Positions 22,765 through 33,364 of a DNA stretch of 41,268 nucleotides are shown piece after piece. Both the position numbers and the translations under genes were made by a program. The notes under the pieces are model-generated. The model was not told where the DNA came from, made no database searches, and worked only from the letters and a program-made list of their open reading frames with translations. Numbering within the stretch: the stretch's first letter is position 1; every line of letters starts with the position of its first letter. Origin of the DNA: Nymphaea colorata (taxonomy: Eukaryota; Streptophyta; Magnoliopsida; Nymphaeales; Nymphaeaceae); contig NW_022204965.1 of assembly GCF_008831285.2 (NCBI RefSeq), positions 1-41,268 on the forward strand, in the 5' to 3' direction.

Positions 22765-23105
22765 CTTGTATTTTGCGTTAGGACAGAACCAATTAAAATT
22801 AAAATATAGAGATCTTCCCTAATGACAGAGCCTATTCTGTATAAGGTCACCCACAATTGCAGGTTCATTCAAATTCAATTGAATCATCTTGTGTGATGGG
22901 TAACTGGTGCCGCACAAACTTTAGTTATGTTCATGTTAATAACTTCATACATTTCAGGCAGCTACTTCTGCAGTAGAGTGGTTATTTTGTTATTTTGTAT
23001 AATTAAAAACTGCTTTCAAAAGACCGTGCTCAAACAACTGGTCAACGCAAATGCACTGTGATGGTTTTTATCCACACAAAACAAAAAAATAGCAGATTTC
23101 AATTC

Positions 23106-23140
<35 letters not shown>

Positions 23141-23290
23141 CATATGTTGTACTTGTAAGTTTTAGTTACCAGAAATTAATTGTATCGGTTCGTCCTAATT
23201 GGATGCAAGAGCCAGTTAAAGGAGAAAAATTTGGCCGACTTTTCTTTGAATCCCAGGAATGACTTTTCTTAAACGATGATGACATACTTT
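22765..23290. repeat. Partial paralogous block, like 14331-15090
   Basis: The strings gaaccaattaaaat, tagagatcttccct, gagcctattctgtat and cacaattgcaggttcattca appear here and near 14360-14530. Downstream the sequence follows 14800-14960 (ggttattttgt, aaaaactgc). A (TA)n run at 23109-23137 lies inside it. Immediately after, it joins a block related to 11235-11570, a junction not present in the first set. Confidence 0.8.
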
Positions 23291-23299
23291 CAGTTTCCA

Positions 23300-23600
23300 G
23301 TCGACCTGGTCGGATCGAGAGCAATGTGCTATACTAGTGCAAGGATGGAACTTGGAAGCACTATGTATGCCAGTTGAAGGACATTTGACTCTACTCACAT
23401 GGGCATGGGCATTATGGAAAGCCGGATCTAAAATTAGTGTCTTATATGGTCTAATGCATGAAAAATTATGCATGTAGGTGCTTAATAACCAAAATAACAT
23501 GTCTAAGTAAAAAAAAAAGACTTTTAGAAGGACAAAAAAGGGTTTATGAAAAAGTAAATATTCTAAAATATACACTTCTTTATAAAAATAAAAATAAAAA
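23300..23600. repeat. Dispersed repeat shared with 11235-11570
   Basis: The match begins at gagagcaatgtgctatacta and continues with small indels into the A-rich stretch with agggtttatgaaaaagtaaa. Confidence 0.8.
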
Positions 23601-23929
23601 ATACTCCAACCCTGCACCGACCTACACGATCCAATATCATTGGACATGCATGGGGGTGTAAAAAGGGAGGCCCAGGCAATCGCCAAAAAGAACTCTTGGG
23701 ACGAGGAATAAGATTATTTAATAAAATATAGAACTCTGCATTCAATTATAATTTGATCAATTATCGGGCCGATAACAAAATGGTAAGATTGTTCCAGCTA
23801 AGTTTTGATTCTTTTAACCTAGCAGAGGGTTCGCCACCACCAAAAATTTGTCGGTTAATAATATTTGTGGGTCTTGCATGTGAAACCAAGTCCTTCTCAA
23901 CCCAATCTGGAACCTTTCAGAGTCTTAAG

Positions 23930-24470
23930 ATTGGATAAAATTCACCCAGTGCGTGACTTTTGTTAATATAAGATATTGCTAGTGGCCATACAATGCCTGC
24001 TAATAAAAAAGACTTCATCTTTTTTTCTTGAGAAAGAACACCCAACTCATCCATGATTTGGCATCTTTTAGCAGGAGAAAGTATCTGAAAATAAAGTTGG
24101 AAACAGCAGGAGCCGGGCCCCATACATCGGCCTGAACCAAGTTGAAGCAATATTGGATTTTTATTTCAGATTCAGGAAATGATTGTTCAGCGATCTTTGC
24201 GTAATTGCATGTCTCACATACTGGAAAATTGTAGACAAGCTTAAGAAACACAGTTTTGAGAATTAGATCAGACAAATGTCCCAACCTATAGTGCCATAGG
24301 AGTGATTCTTCATTCTTCTTGTCAGCTGGAAGTGCCTTGTTTGTGTTCAAGTTAATGTAGTAGATAGAGCCCATCTCTCTCATAACAATCACCAAGCCTC
24401 ATCTGGGGTTTCTGGTCCAGCAGAATGACCTTCTTCTTGGAGGAAATATTGAGAAATTTCTGTAACATAG
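23930..24470 (-). pseudogene. Ty1/copia pol fragment (GAG-pre-integrase and integrase start)
   Basis: On the minus strand from 24395 to about 24015 the frame shows the copia GAG-pre-integrase zinc-binding pattern: W-H-Y-R-L-G-H followed by C-E-T-C-N-Y-A-K, then S-F-P-E-S. The integrase core begins with V-Q-A-D-V-W-G-P-A-P, holding the first catalytic Asp, and S-W-V-F-F-L-K-K-K, where the usual F-V-D-D-Y block is changed to L-L-K-D-A. After about 24015 the frame is lost. No gag, RT or LTR of this copy was found. It lies opposite in strand to the copia element that begins at about 24474, so it comes from a separate insertion. Part of it (24360-24490) recurs at 30490-30660. Confidence 0.8.
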
Positions 24471-24473
24471 AGC

Positions 24474-24811
24474 TGTGCTAGATTTATTAACAATGATAAG
24501 ATCTATGGAACAGATACGATCAGGATCAGTTACAAAGTACAGGGTATGGTTTCCAAAACTCGAGAGCTATCTAAAACTGACCAATCTTCTCTATATGAGA
24601 AAGAAATCATTTCTCCTATCTTCTTCTATAATTCTGCCCAAATCTGTCGTGTATATCAAGATCCTAAAATCAAGGATCTAAATTGTATAAAGTGACTATA
24701 AATATTTGTACTCTCTCTGTGTGGTTATAGAATATAAGAGAGAGTCTTTGTGTGGATGTAGGCTGATTTTAGCAAACCACGTTACACCTATGTGTCCATC
24801 TTTTGTTCTAA
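24474..24811 (+). mobile_element. Probable 5' LTR of a copia element
   Basis: The stretch directly upstream of a primer binding site has LTR character: it starts near a TG (tgtgctagattt), has a TATA-like box (tataaat at 24698) and then a CT-rich leader start. The left boundary is uncertain, because the first 20 bp are also shared with 30630. No matching 3' LTR was found in 27124-28580. Confidence 0.5.
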
Positions 24812-25293
24812 ATTGATATAAGAGCCTGCAACTTCTTTCACCGTGGTCTTCTGTATCCTGCTCTTTCTAGAGCTACGCTTCACCTGTCTAGTGGATGAGC
24901 ATTGTTTGATGCTGCCACCATCGTTTTCCAGCCACTCTCTCTGCTGCGTGCCCTGTTGCATCTCCTGTTCCTCTTCCTACATCCACAGTTTTTTGCGTAA
25001 CAAGGGAAACCACAGAGCAGTGTGCGGTTTCATGCTCTTACACCTGTGTGTCCATCTTTTGTTCTAAATTGATATAAGAGCCTGCAACTGCTTTCACCGT
25101 GGTCTTCTGTATCCTGCATCTTTCTAGAGTACGCTTCACCTGTCTAGTGGATGAGCATTGTTTGATGCTGGCACCATCGTTTTCCAGCCACTCTCTCTGC
25201 TGCGTGCCCTGTTGCGTCTCCTGTTCCTCTTCCTACATCCACAGTTTTTTGCGTAACAAGGGAAACCACAGAGCAGCATGCAGTTTCATGCTC
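24782..25293. repeat. 256-bp tandem duplication carrying the primer site
   Basis: Unit 1 (24782-25037) and unit 2 (25038-25293) are nearly identical with a shift of 256 bp. Each holds the end of the LTR, the primer site and the start of the leader. The 70-75-codon open frames inside the units are parallel by-products of the duplication. Confidence 0.93.
24812..24826 (+). other. Primer binding site, decayed
   Basis: attgatataagagcc is a two-mismatch form of ATTGGTATCAGAGCC, the initiator-Met tRNA primer site of plant copia elements. A second copy lies at 25068-25082 through a tandem duplication. Confidence 0.7.
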
Positions 25294-25789
25294 TTTTTTT
25301 CTTTTGTGGTGAGCAAGTGAAAGCCACCAAGGCCTTCACCGAGGAGCGCACTATTTCACCAAGGAGCATACTGCTCCTTTTAGTGTTTGAACAAGGTCTG
25401 GCACCGAGTGTGTTGTTTCCTGCCTTCATCGAGGCACGTGCCTTCCTTTTGGAGTGTGTTGTTTCCTGCCTTCACCGAGGCACATGCCTCCTTTTTTGTC
25501 TAAGGAAGGCCACACTCTTTCCAGCCTTCGCCGAGGAGCATGCTGTTGACTTCTTTTTCTGTCTCTCAACAAGGGAAGGTCATACTGTTTCCAGCCCTCA
25601 CCAAGGGAAGCGCTGTTTCCTTTTGTGTTCACCGAGAAGCGTGCTCACAAGGGAGTGCCACCGAGACCTATCTGCCCCTTCAGTCGTCCAATCCACCTCC
25701 TCAGTCGCCTTTTTTGTTTATCAGACACAAATTGTATTGACTGTGCTTGTCGGCTGTTGATTGAACGAGCGAGAAATTTTTAGTATAAT
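25294..25789 (+). other. Copia 5' leader with degenerate minisatellite
   Basis: Untranslated leader between primer site and gag. A motif close to ttcaccgaggagc recurs about seven times (for example 25336, 25425, 25471, 25519, 25624), and a 46-bp unit beginning gagtgtgttg is repeated at 25406 and 25452. The 160-codon ORF spanning it is a product of this repeat, not a gene. Confidence 0.65.
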
Positions 25790-26653
25790 ATGGCTGCATT
25801 GTACTCTTCTAACACTCCTCGCACTCCTACTCCACCAGGTACACAATGGAATGCTTTCTCAAGTTTGGTTTCAGTCAAGCTTGATCAATCAAATTATCTT
25901 CTCTGGCGTTCTCAAATTGAAGTGTTATGAAAAGTTAAAATTTGATCAAGTATGTTAATGGAAAATGTTCTGCTCCACCTGAATTTTGATGAAGCACATA
26001 CACAAGAAAATACTGCTTATGGTTTATGGTATCGTGAAGACCAACTAGCACTAAGTTGGATCAAAGTCACTATGACTCAACCAGTCATGTCACAACTGGT
26101 TTGTGTTGGCACGGCTATAGATGCTTGGTTCATCCTTGTAAAATAGTATGCCTCACAAAATAATCTTTGTATTATTCAGCTGAAAAGAGAATTCCAAAAC
26201 ATAAAAAAGGGAGGAATGCCTATGACTGAATACCTTCAACATTTAGTTTCTGACATGATTCTCTTAGCGAGTGCAGCACTTTGTCTCAGATACAGACCTT
26301 GTTCTCTATACCTTGAATGGACTGAATTCTGAATATGAATCTTTTATTACCACTGTTATTGCATTCAAAGATCTGCCTTCATTTTCTGAATTATATGATA
26401 TGTTAATTACTCAAGAGCGACGACTTGGAGTGCTTTCTTCATCCCTGATGGCTCAGGTTGAAGCCACTGCCACTACCTTTATTGCTGAACAAGGGCATGG
26501 GCGTGGTTTTATTACAGACCAAGGGTGTGGGCGTGCTTTTATTACTGACCAAGGGCATGGGCATGGCAACTATAATGGTGGTAGGGGTAGAGGCTGTAAT
26601 GGAGGAAGAGGAAACTATGGAAAAATAATAATACTAACAAGTCCAGCCAAGGA
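25790..26653 (+). pseudogene. Ty1/copia gag pseudogene
   Basis: Gag forms the particle that packages retrotransposon RNA. ATG at 25790 opens a frame with T-P-P-G-T-Q-W-N, then S-V-K-L-D-Q-S-N-Y-L-L-W-R-S-Q, the standard copia gag N-terminus. After an early TGA the signal continues in another frame with Y-V-N-G-K, W-Y-R-E-D-Q-L-A-L-S-W-I, then Q-L-K-R-E-F and G-M-P-M-T-E-Y-L (the UBN2 domain), and the segment L-N-G-L-N-S-E-Y-E-S-F from 26320. It ends with a G-H-G-R and G-R-G-rich tail; the CCHC zinc knuckle that normally follows is missing. At least four stops or shifts break the frame. Confidence 0.88.
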
Positions 26654-26661
26654 GTAACTTG

Positions 26662-27123
26662 TCAATAACATGCCCTTACACATCCCAGTAGAACGAGATA
26701 GTAGAAAGGAAGCATAGGAATCTGGTGGAAATGGGACTCGCCATAATTATTCATGCCAATATGCCACAAAAATTTTGGTTTGATGCTTTTAAAACTGTTG
26801 TTCATCTTATTAACAGGTTGCCTATTGCAGACTTGCAAATGACGCTGTATGAGAAGCTCTTGCATGAAGTTCCCAAATATAGTCATCTAAGAACCTTTGG
26901 TTGTACCGTCTATCCATTGAATGGGCCTAGACGTGCTTCAAAACTACAAGCCAAAGCTCAAACCTGCGTCTTCATTGGGTATGGTAGCTGTCATAAAGGT
27001 TGTGTTTGTTACAATCCAATCTCTAATGGTGTCATCATATCTAGACATGTTATTTTTTATGAAAGAATTTTTTATACTCTCATTGTGGTCCCTCTTTTAC
27101 AGCCTCAAACATTTCAAGTTAGC
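26662..27123 (+). pseudogene. Ty1/copia integrase C-terminal fragment
   Basis: The frame (26725-27123, with an extension back to about 26690) reads V-E-R-K-H-R-N-L-V-E, containing the third catalytic Glu of the integrase D,D-35-E triad. It continues with F-W-F-D-A-F, H-L-I-N-R-L-P, F-G-C-T-V-Y, C-V-F-I-G-Y, H-K-G and I-S-R-H-V-I-F-Y-E, the order of the copia integrase C-terminal part. The zinc knuckle, protease and first two thirds of integrase that should lie between gag and this point are gone; the junction is near 26640-26690. No RT or RNase H follows. Confidence 0.87.
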
Positions 27124-27126
27124 TAA

Positions 27127-27611
27127 AGTCGTCATCCAGATCTGAATATATTAAGCTTAGGCCTATCAATGAGCTAAAAGAGAGTTTACCTCTTATTGGT
27201 TGCCTAGAATCATTCCTAGTTCCTCAAGTTGCTCAGCAGTTCAAACTGTTCCAATCACTTTCATGTGCACATACCATCAATTTCAGCATACTTAGACCTT
27301 CATGGAACTAGAAACATATGTTACAGACAATTCCAGCACAAGGGTGTCACAGTGTGCTTCATATAGCTATATTATGAACATAGCACCACATTATATATAT
27401 TCATTCACAAATAGCTCATGTATTACCCTAAAAATACCCATTTATTTTTCTGCACACAGGTAATTACGCCTCATACATGCATATATATATTTATTTTTAG
27501 GCAATCAGAGATGTCAAAGACTAAGAGTGTTGTGTATCATTTCCAGAATATAACACTTCACACATCTATTCATATCTAGGTGCGTAAATACATGGATTCG
27601 CTACTATAACA

Positions 27612-27649
<38 letters not shown>

Positions 27650-28579
27650 AGCAACAAAGGTACAAGGGGTACATGCTGCACTCATAGCTAAGTATTCCCA
27701 TACCTTATTGCTCTATGCTGCAATCAATTCAGTCCGCCAAGAAGGCTACTGTTCCAAGGTAGTGTGGTACGATTTCCTTGCAAAACATGCATCTACATGT
27801 ATAATTTCAGCCCCACCAAATAGAATTCTCCTTGCTTTATATATACATATGTACCTACATATATAGATTATTTATAAAAGAAACTATATAACACTTACCA
27901 GGGTCTCTCTAACTGTACAGCCCCTGATTTTTTACTGTCAGCACCCTAGCTCTTTGGCTTTCTTGATCCTCCAAGCTGCGGATAACAGTCACGTGGACCA
28001 GTGCCTCTTTGCTCTTGATCTTCACCCCAAGATGCAGGAAAACAAGGGTTAGCTTTCACTTTTTCATAATTTCTAACAGCTGGAACCCTTCCCCCTACGG
28101 CTGCGGCAAATGGAACCTGAGGTATGGGGTTAAATAAGCCAATACATGGCGAGCAACACCCCCAAATGATTTTTCTCAGGAAGGCTTCTCAGCTGCCCTC
28201 AATCATCTTTAGTTTCTTTTAATATTTTCAGTTACCACTTCTACCAAGGTATATATTTGGTAACCCATTCATTTCTTTCCATGGCTGCCCCCTTTATGAT
28301 ATAGTTCACAGTTTCAACTATTTTTATCAGTTATTGAATCTACCAATTATAGCCTATACTCTTATTAAATTTTTGTGATAATAAAGAAAAAAAAAGAAAA
28401 ATGTGGGCATTAAAGCAACCGTCCAGTTTGAGCCGGAAGTATTGGTTAGAAGGCGATCAGTTCTTAGGGATGATGTTAGCGATCATCAGTTTGTTTGATC
28501 AACTTTCAAAGGTCATGAGTTATAATGAAAAATTTGACTTTTGGTATTGTTTTGGCTGCAAGAATGATATGTATAGAGG
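27127..28579. other. Unassigned stretch after the copia fragment
   Basis: No coding signal recognised. It contains a (TA)n run at 27615-27648. A less AT-rich segment at about 27940-28140 has a short open minus-strand frame with no family match. RT, RNase H and a 3' LTR were looked for and not seen. Confidence 0.45.
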
Positions 28580-29234
28580 GATAAAATTTTGATATAGAAA
28601 GCACATTTAGATGGGTGCTTTGTGATGTTAGGGGTGCTTTCCTTCCAGTTTTCACTTTTCACCTGTACAAATCACACCTTAGGCATGAAATATATTGGAT
28701 CATATAGATATATAGCCCTCCACGTACGTCATTAAAATGATCTCAATGCCCACCTAAGCAAGAAATTAAGTCTAAGGTCACCTATGTTCTTTAGAGAGAG
28801 CTTCGCGATTGACCATCAGTGTCGAAAACTCAAGCCGCATCGATTGAAGAAATCGACGAGCAACAACCCATGACAATGCTGGTGGCTAAAGTGCAGTTTC
28901 TCCTCCTCCACCAACCCCCTCTCCTCTTTCTTCTTCGTCGGCCACTTGAATCTGTGGAACTGGTCAATGCCCGATATGAGATATGAGATCGAGCTGCTGC
29001 ACACTTCTGTGGATCCACAAGTATACAGTATCGTAGGAAAAAAGATGAAGGTTGGATTATTTCTGAATTTTTTAATGGCATACCGTGTCTATTTTACACT
29101 TTTTAATTTTTTCATAACCTTTTTTTACCCTTTAAAATGTTCCTTTTCTACTATAAACAGGGATATTTTGGTCATTATTTACCCATATACACAATTTTTT
29201 TACATATAACCTGTTTTGACAACCCGTTTCTACA

Positions 29235-29265
<31 letters not shown>

Positions 29266-29665
29266 ATCAATCTTCTCAGTCGTCTTTTTCTTACAAAATA
29301 TATCTTCTCCATATAGAGTACCTTCTTGGACCGGACACTCTCTTTTTCGCTATGACTGTTTTATTAATGCAAATCTGTTCGTGTTGGCCCATGTCCACCC
29401 GAACTCAGCTGAACACTCTCCATTCATTGCTCTCATCATGAGCACCTGTCATCACCCTCTTTCTCTCTCTCTCTCTCGCTCTCTCTGATTTGGCCTGATT
29501 TGTTTTTTTATTCTCGAATAGCTGTTAAGGTGGAAAGATTAACAGAAGATGTGGACTGCGAAAGAGTCATGCATGGAATATTCTTCTGTCAGATTTTTCT
29601 TTCTTTGACAAGTAGCCTAAACCAGTGTTGTTAGAGGTGCACACCTGCATGAGGTCTCTGTGCAT
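28580..29665. repeat. Paralogous block shared with 35020-36350
   Basis: Matches run in order: tttagatgggtgctttgtg, ttaggcatgaaatatattgg, gcccacctaagcaagaaatt, tcccatgtccacc-type runs, (CT)n near 29458-29487 and tttctttgacaagtagccta. The copies differ by many indels, so the duplication is old. No coding region is shared. Confidence 0.85.
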
Positions 29666-29728
29666 CACCTAGAAGAAAGCCTCAAAGCATCTGAGTGATG
29701 CCTCATTGACCTAATTAAGGTGTGCGGC

Positions 29729-29778
<50 letters not shown>

Positions 29779-29816
29779 ATTATATATATATATATATATA
29801 TATCTGTGTGTGTGTA
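29729..29816. repeat. (AT)n/(GT)n microsatellite
   Basis: About 75 bp of AT repeats followed by a short GT run. It is at the same position relative to the following conserved block (29818-29945) as the runs at 14709 and 33366. Confidence 0.95.
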
Positions 29817-29943
29817 TATTGAAATCGGGCAGCTATTTTTGTGCTTGAATGGTTATTTTGTATCATTAAAAACTGCTGTAAAAGTTGTATTCCATTATTT
29901 GAAACCATGGTCAACAACTGATCATTGCAAATGCATATTTTGA

Positions 29944-30216
29944 TGGATTCGAGGTGAAAATCACCTAGAAGACATCGCTAGGTTGTTGCATTTGAGAACT
30001 CACGGAAAACCTGTGCTGGGGACATCCAGCTACAGCTTGATAGGGAAGAGCAGCGACCTTTTAGGGTTGACAGATTTGGAGTTTAAGAAAGCTGTGGCAT
30101 ATAGAGAAAAGTCGACGTCATTAATTGTTTTAGAGCTACAAAAGAAATGGAGACATGCAAAACATGGTGTAACTTCACAAGAAATGGACCTGGTAATGAG
30201 GTCTTTTCATGTATGA
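29944..30216 (+). pseudogene. Unrecognised open frame, coding-like fragment
   Basis: A plus-strand frame stays open for about 90 codons, from just after a TGA at about 29942 to the TGA at 30214; the first Met is at 29983. It reads W-I-R-G-E-N-H-L-E-D-I-A-R-L-L-H, then K-P-V-L-G-T-S-S-Y-S-L-I-G and D-L-L-G-L-T-D-L-E-F-K-K-A-V. The balanced composition and lower AT content look like real protein, perhaps one exon of a host gene captured between repeats. I do not recognise the family. Paralogous blocks at 14960 and 33540 lack it. Confidence 0.3.
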
Positions 30217-30489
30217 CTATCAAAGCTAGTGCTATCTGGATAATTAAATCATGAAATATCGGGCCGAGAACGAACTGGTACAATTCAAATGGGTTGATTC
30301 AAACCAATTTTCACATGTAAAATGAAAAAAGAAAATGTAAAATAGATGACAAGAAAACATGAAAGTACAAATTAAGAACAAGAAAGAAACGACAATACAT
30401 TCTTTGTCTTTCTCTTGGCCTTCCTTGTCTTCAATTTAGTTGGCCCGAGAGAATTTGATTGTTGTTGGTGGTGGCCTTGTTTGTCTTTG

Positions 30490-30660
30490 ATTTAGTTTAT
30501 GTAGTAGAGCCCATGTATCTCTTTTGTATCCATAACCAAATCCTCCTTCGGAGTTTCTCGGGAAAATAACGTGGCAATCAAGATATTTTGGTTAGTTTGC
30601 TAACCGATGGCTATTAAGAAATTTCTGTAACATAGAGCTGTGCTAGATTTGTTAACAAGA
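30490..30660. repeat. Repeat shared with 24360-24490
   Basis: The strings tatgtagtagagccc and gaaatttctgtaacatagag followed by ctgtgctagattt appear at both places. At 24360 this lies over the copia pre-integrase fragment and the start of the presumed LTR, so this copy may be another relic of that insertion. Confidence 0.7.
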
Positions 30661-30769
30661 GGAAAATGTCTAATTCCTTTAAACAGAAGTTGTATCTCTC
30701 TTCTTCTATGCTGCTTCTACTTTCTTTTGTTTCGTCCTCTTTTTTTTTAAGTTGTACTGTGGCATTCAG

Positions 30770-30799
30770 TACTCTTTGGATGTTTTCAGTTTCATTTAA

Positions 30800-30830
<31 letters not shown>

Positions 30831-32440
30831 ATGTGTGTGCATGTGCATATATACATTATATAAACAACATACCACTTACGTAAGGGACAGAAGCCGGGCC
30901 TATTAAAATTCCTTTTCTCTACAATTTAGCACTATCTTAAAACATATTTAATGATAAACATACTTTAAGTTAGTTATTTTTTATTTTATTAATATACCAT
31001 AATAATTAAAAAAGGAATGGCACTTGCAACATCAAAATTTTAATAGTAGAAAAATTACTTTTTTTTTATAAAAGTAATTTGAACTTAAACATTGTTTAGA
31101 TTAAATTAGTGTTTATAATGAAGACATTAGGAGATTCATATTTTGTTCAGAACACTTTTTAACACAAATATAAGAGGTCTGTTGGTTTTTGTTTGTGATC
31201 AAAGTAGTGTGTGTGTGTGTGTGTGTATATATTGAATGGTGAACTGACTTTTTAGAGTTATTCAGCCATCAAGTCATGGTTATCATATCTAACTTGATAG
31301 ATAGGAGAAAAATAAAGAGAAAAACGTGATATGTATTTTCATTATCTATTATTAGTTATATACACACACACATAATATATATATATATATTATATATATA
31401 TATATAATATAATATATATATATATATATATAATTTTGAATGGCAGTGCAATCTCTTTTACAACAAAAGATATTGAGAAAAGTCTTATCAATGTAAATTA
31501 TTTGTTTTTATCCAACAGGTGGTTCCCCTCTTTTTTGACTTCTCCACCACTAAAAGTGATGTGTGGTGGAAGAAAGAAATATAGTGACAGCTCCACGCAT
31601 TTTGAGTTCTTATGCACGTGTAGAGAGAGGGGGAGAAAGAGAAGGGGGCCGAGAGAGCAAACAGAAAGATGGAATTCCTTCCGGCATTAGCCAGTGACGA
31701 TAGGAAACCATGAATATTCCTGAGGACCGTGGTATAGGTACTGTGAATAGCTTTAAAATAGGGAAGGGAAGCTGGTCGATCAAGCAGGGCGTCTTTCAGA
31801 TGTGGTTCCATTAGCATATGTGTTTTCTACATGCTTTTGTGGTGATGCTGCTTTGTGTTGAAGTCAGTGATATATGTGAGAGACTTCCTTCATAAAAAAG
31901 GACAAAAAGTTGCCGAAAGTTGTTCTTCTGCTTGAAGAGTCATATTTAGCACATGTTGAATCATATAAATTAGACTATCAATTGCTACTGATGTAACAGA
32001 TTTGGATTTTTCTTGTTACCATGGTATTCATAATTCCTGTGTTTGATAGCCACCGTATTGCCATGGGAAGCACAATCTACCAACATCACATAAGTATTTT
32101 GATTTGAGCATTTCTATTCCACCTCTAAGTCTGTGTCTTTCCCACCTCTAAGTCTGTGTCTTTCCCACCAAGACAGGAACTTTAATATCAACGATGTCAT
32201 ATCATGTAAATTAATGGTTTTTATTCAACAGGGTCGTTCTTCTCTTTTTTTACTTGTCTACCACTGAAGGTGAAAGTGTGTTGGAAGAAAGAAACAAAGT
32301 AACAGCTCCATGCCCTTTGACTTCTCTTGCATGAAGAGAGAGAGGGAGAGAGAGAGAGAGCAAAAGATGGGAAGTACATGTTTTGTTCTTATTTTAAATA
32401 GTAGTCTGTGCTGATGAGTGGAAAAGAGAGATGAGTCTGA
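30770..32440. repeat. Paralogous block shared with 11780-12990
   Basis: Collinear with 11780-12990. It holds extra sequence at about 31230-31710, including an AT microsatellite (about 31370-31432) and a further copy (31500-31690) of a roughly 200-bp motif that also occurs at 12768-12970 and 32222-32430. The motif is marked by ggtggaagaaagaaa and acagctcca. Confidence 0.85.
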
Positions 32441-33364
32441 CAAATCCTAAGGTCTGTTTTAGCAAAAGAACTCAAGTATGCAACTTTAGTTTGAAAGCGG
32501 AGAGTGCTTCCGGACGTAGTGGATCCTTCAGGTCCCTTTTTCAACAGTACCGAGGAGTAACCAGTCATTACATAATCAAGATGGTTGAAGTTTTCTTGGG
32601 AATAAGATGAATGGTGAAGAAGTTTAACAACACTGTGATTGTTCTGATTCTCAAGATAGAAGGAGCTACAAGTGTAAACCAGTAGCAACCTATTTCCCCA
32701 TGTAACTTATTATATGAGGTCATTTAAAACGTGCTGGCTCTTAGAGAGGCTTTAGGCAACACAATCCCAATTGTAAAATAAATTTTTTGTTGACCTATTA
32801 TAGCACCTTTTTGGATATGAAAGTAGGATAAAAGGAAAAGAATGGACAGGGCAAGAAAGGATTTGGGAAGAAAATGAGAGGAAAGAAAATAGAATGAAAC
32901 AAATTGTTATAAAAGCTTGTTTGAATAGAAAGAAGAAGAATTGTTCAAACTATGTTTGTTTAGACTACATAAAGGAAAAGAAATAAATAATTTAAGTTGA
33001 TTTACAATAATACCCCAAAGACTCTAGAACTTATTATGCAAGTAAAATATTTTTGATTCAGTTATACGGCTGGATTCCAAGGGTCGCATGTCAATCTTTA
33101 AAAACCTATTATATATGCGGTATAATGTACATATATATATATATGTTTGTTTTCCTTATATAAATTTTAAATAATTTATCACCTTAAAATCAACAATGAA
33201 AGATAACTTTAGCAATAGAGGACTTACAAATGTAAAAGGCCAAGCAAACCAAATACGTTTATGACCTCAGGGTTTATCTATGCAACCATTAACATGTGTG
33301 AAGGCCTTCATCCAAGAAATCCATTTATTTCTTGCTTCATATTAATAGGGATCCTTAGGTAACT
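32441..33364. other. Unassigned intergenic stretch
   Basis: AT-rich, with a purine-rich run at about 32820-32990. No gene, and no match elsewhere in the window was seen. Confidence 0.5.

Noticed and set aside
24843-25320. Two similar Cys-rich ORFs of about 74 codons
   Set aside because: They are the same frame in the two units of the 256-bp tandem duplication over the LTR end and leader, not a gene pair.
25278-25760. 160-codon plus-strand ORF, the longest without a stop in the copia leader
   Set aside because: It lies between primer site and gag, consists of a degenerate minisatellite, and matches no protein family.
29722-29943. ORF rich in Ile-Tyr repeats
   Set aside because: It is a translation of the (AT)n run.
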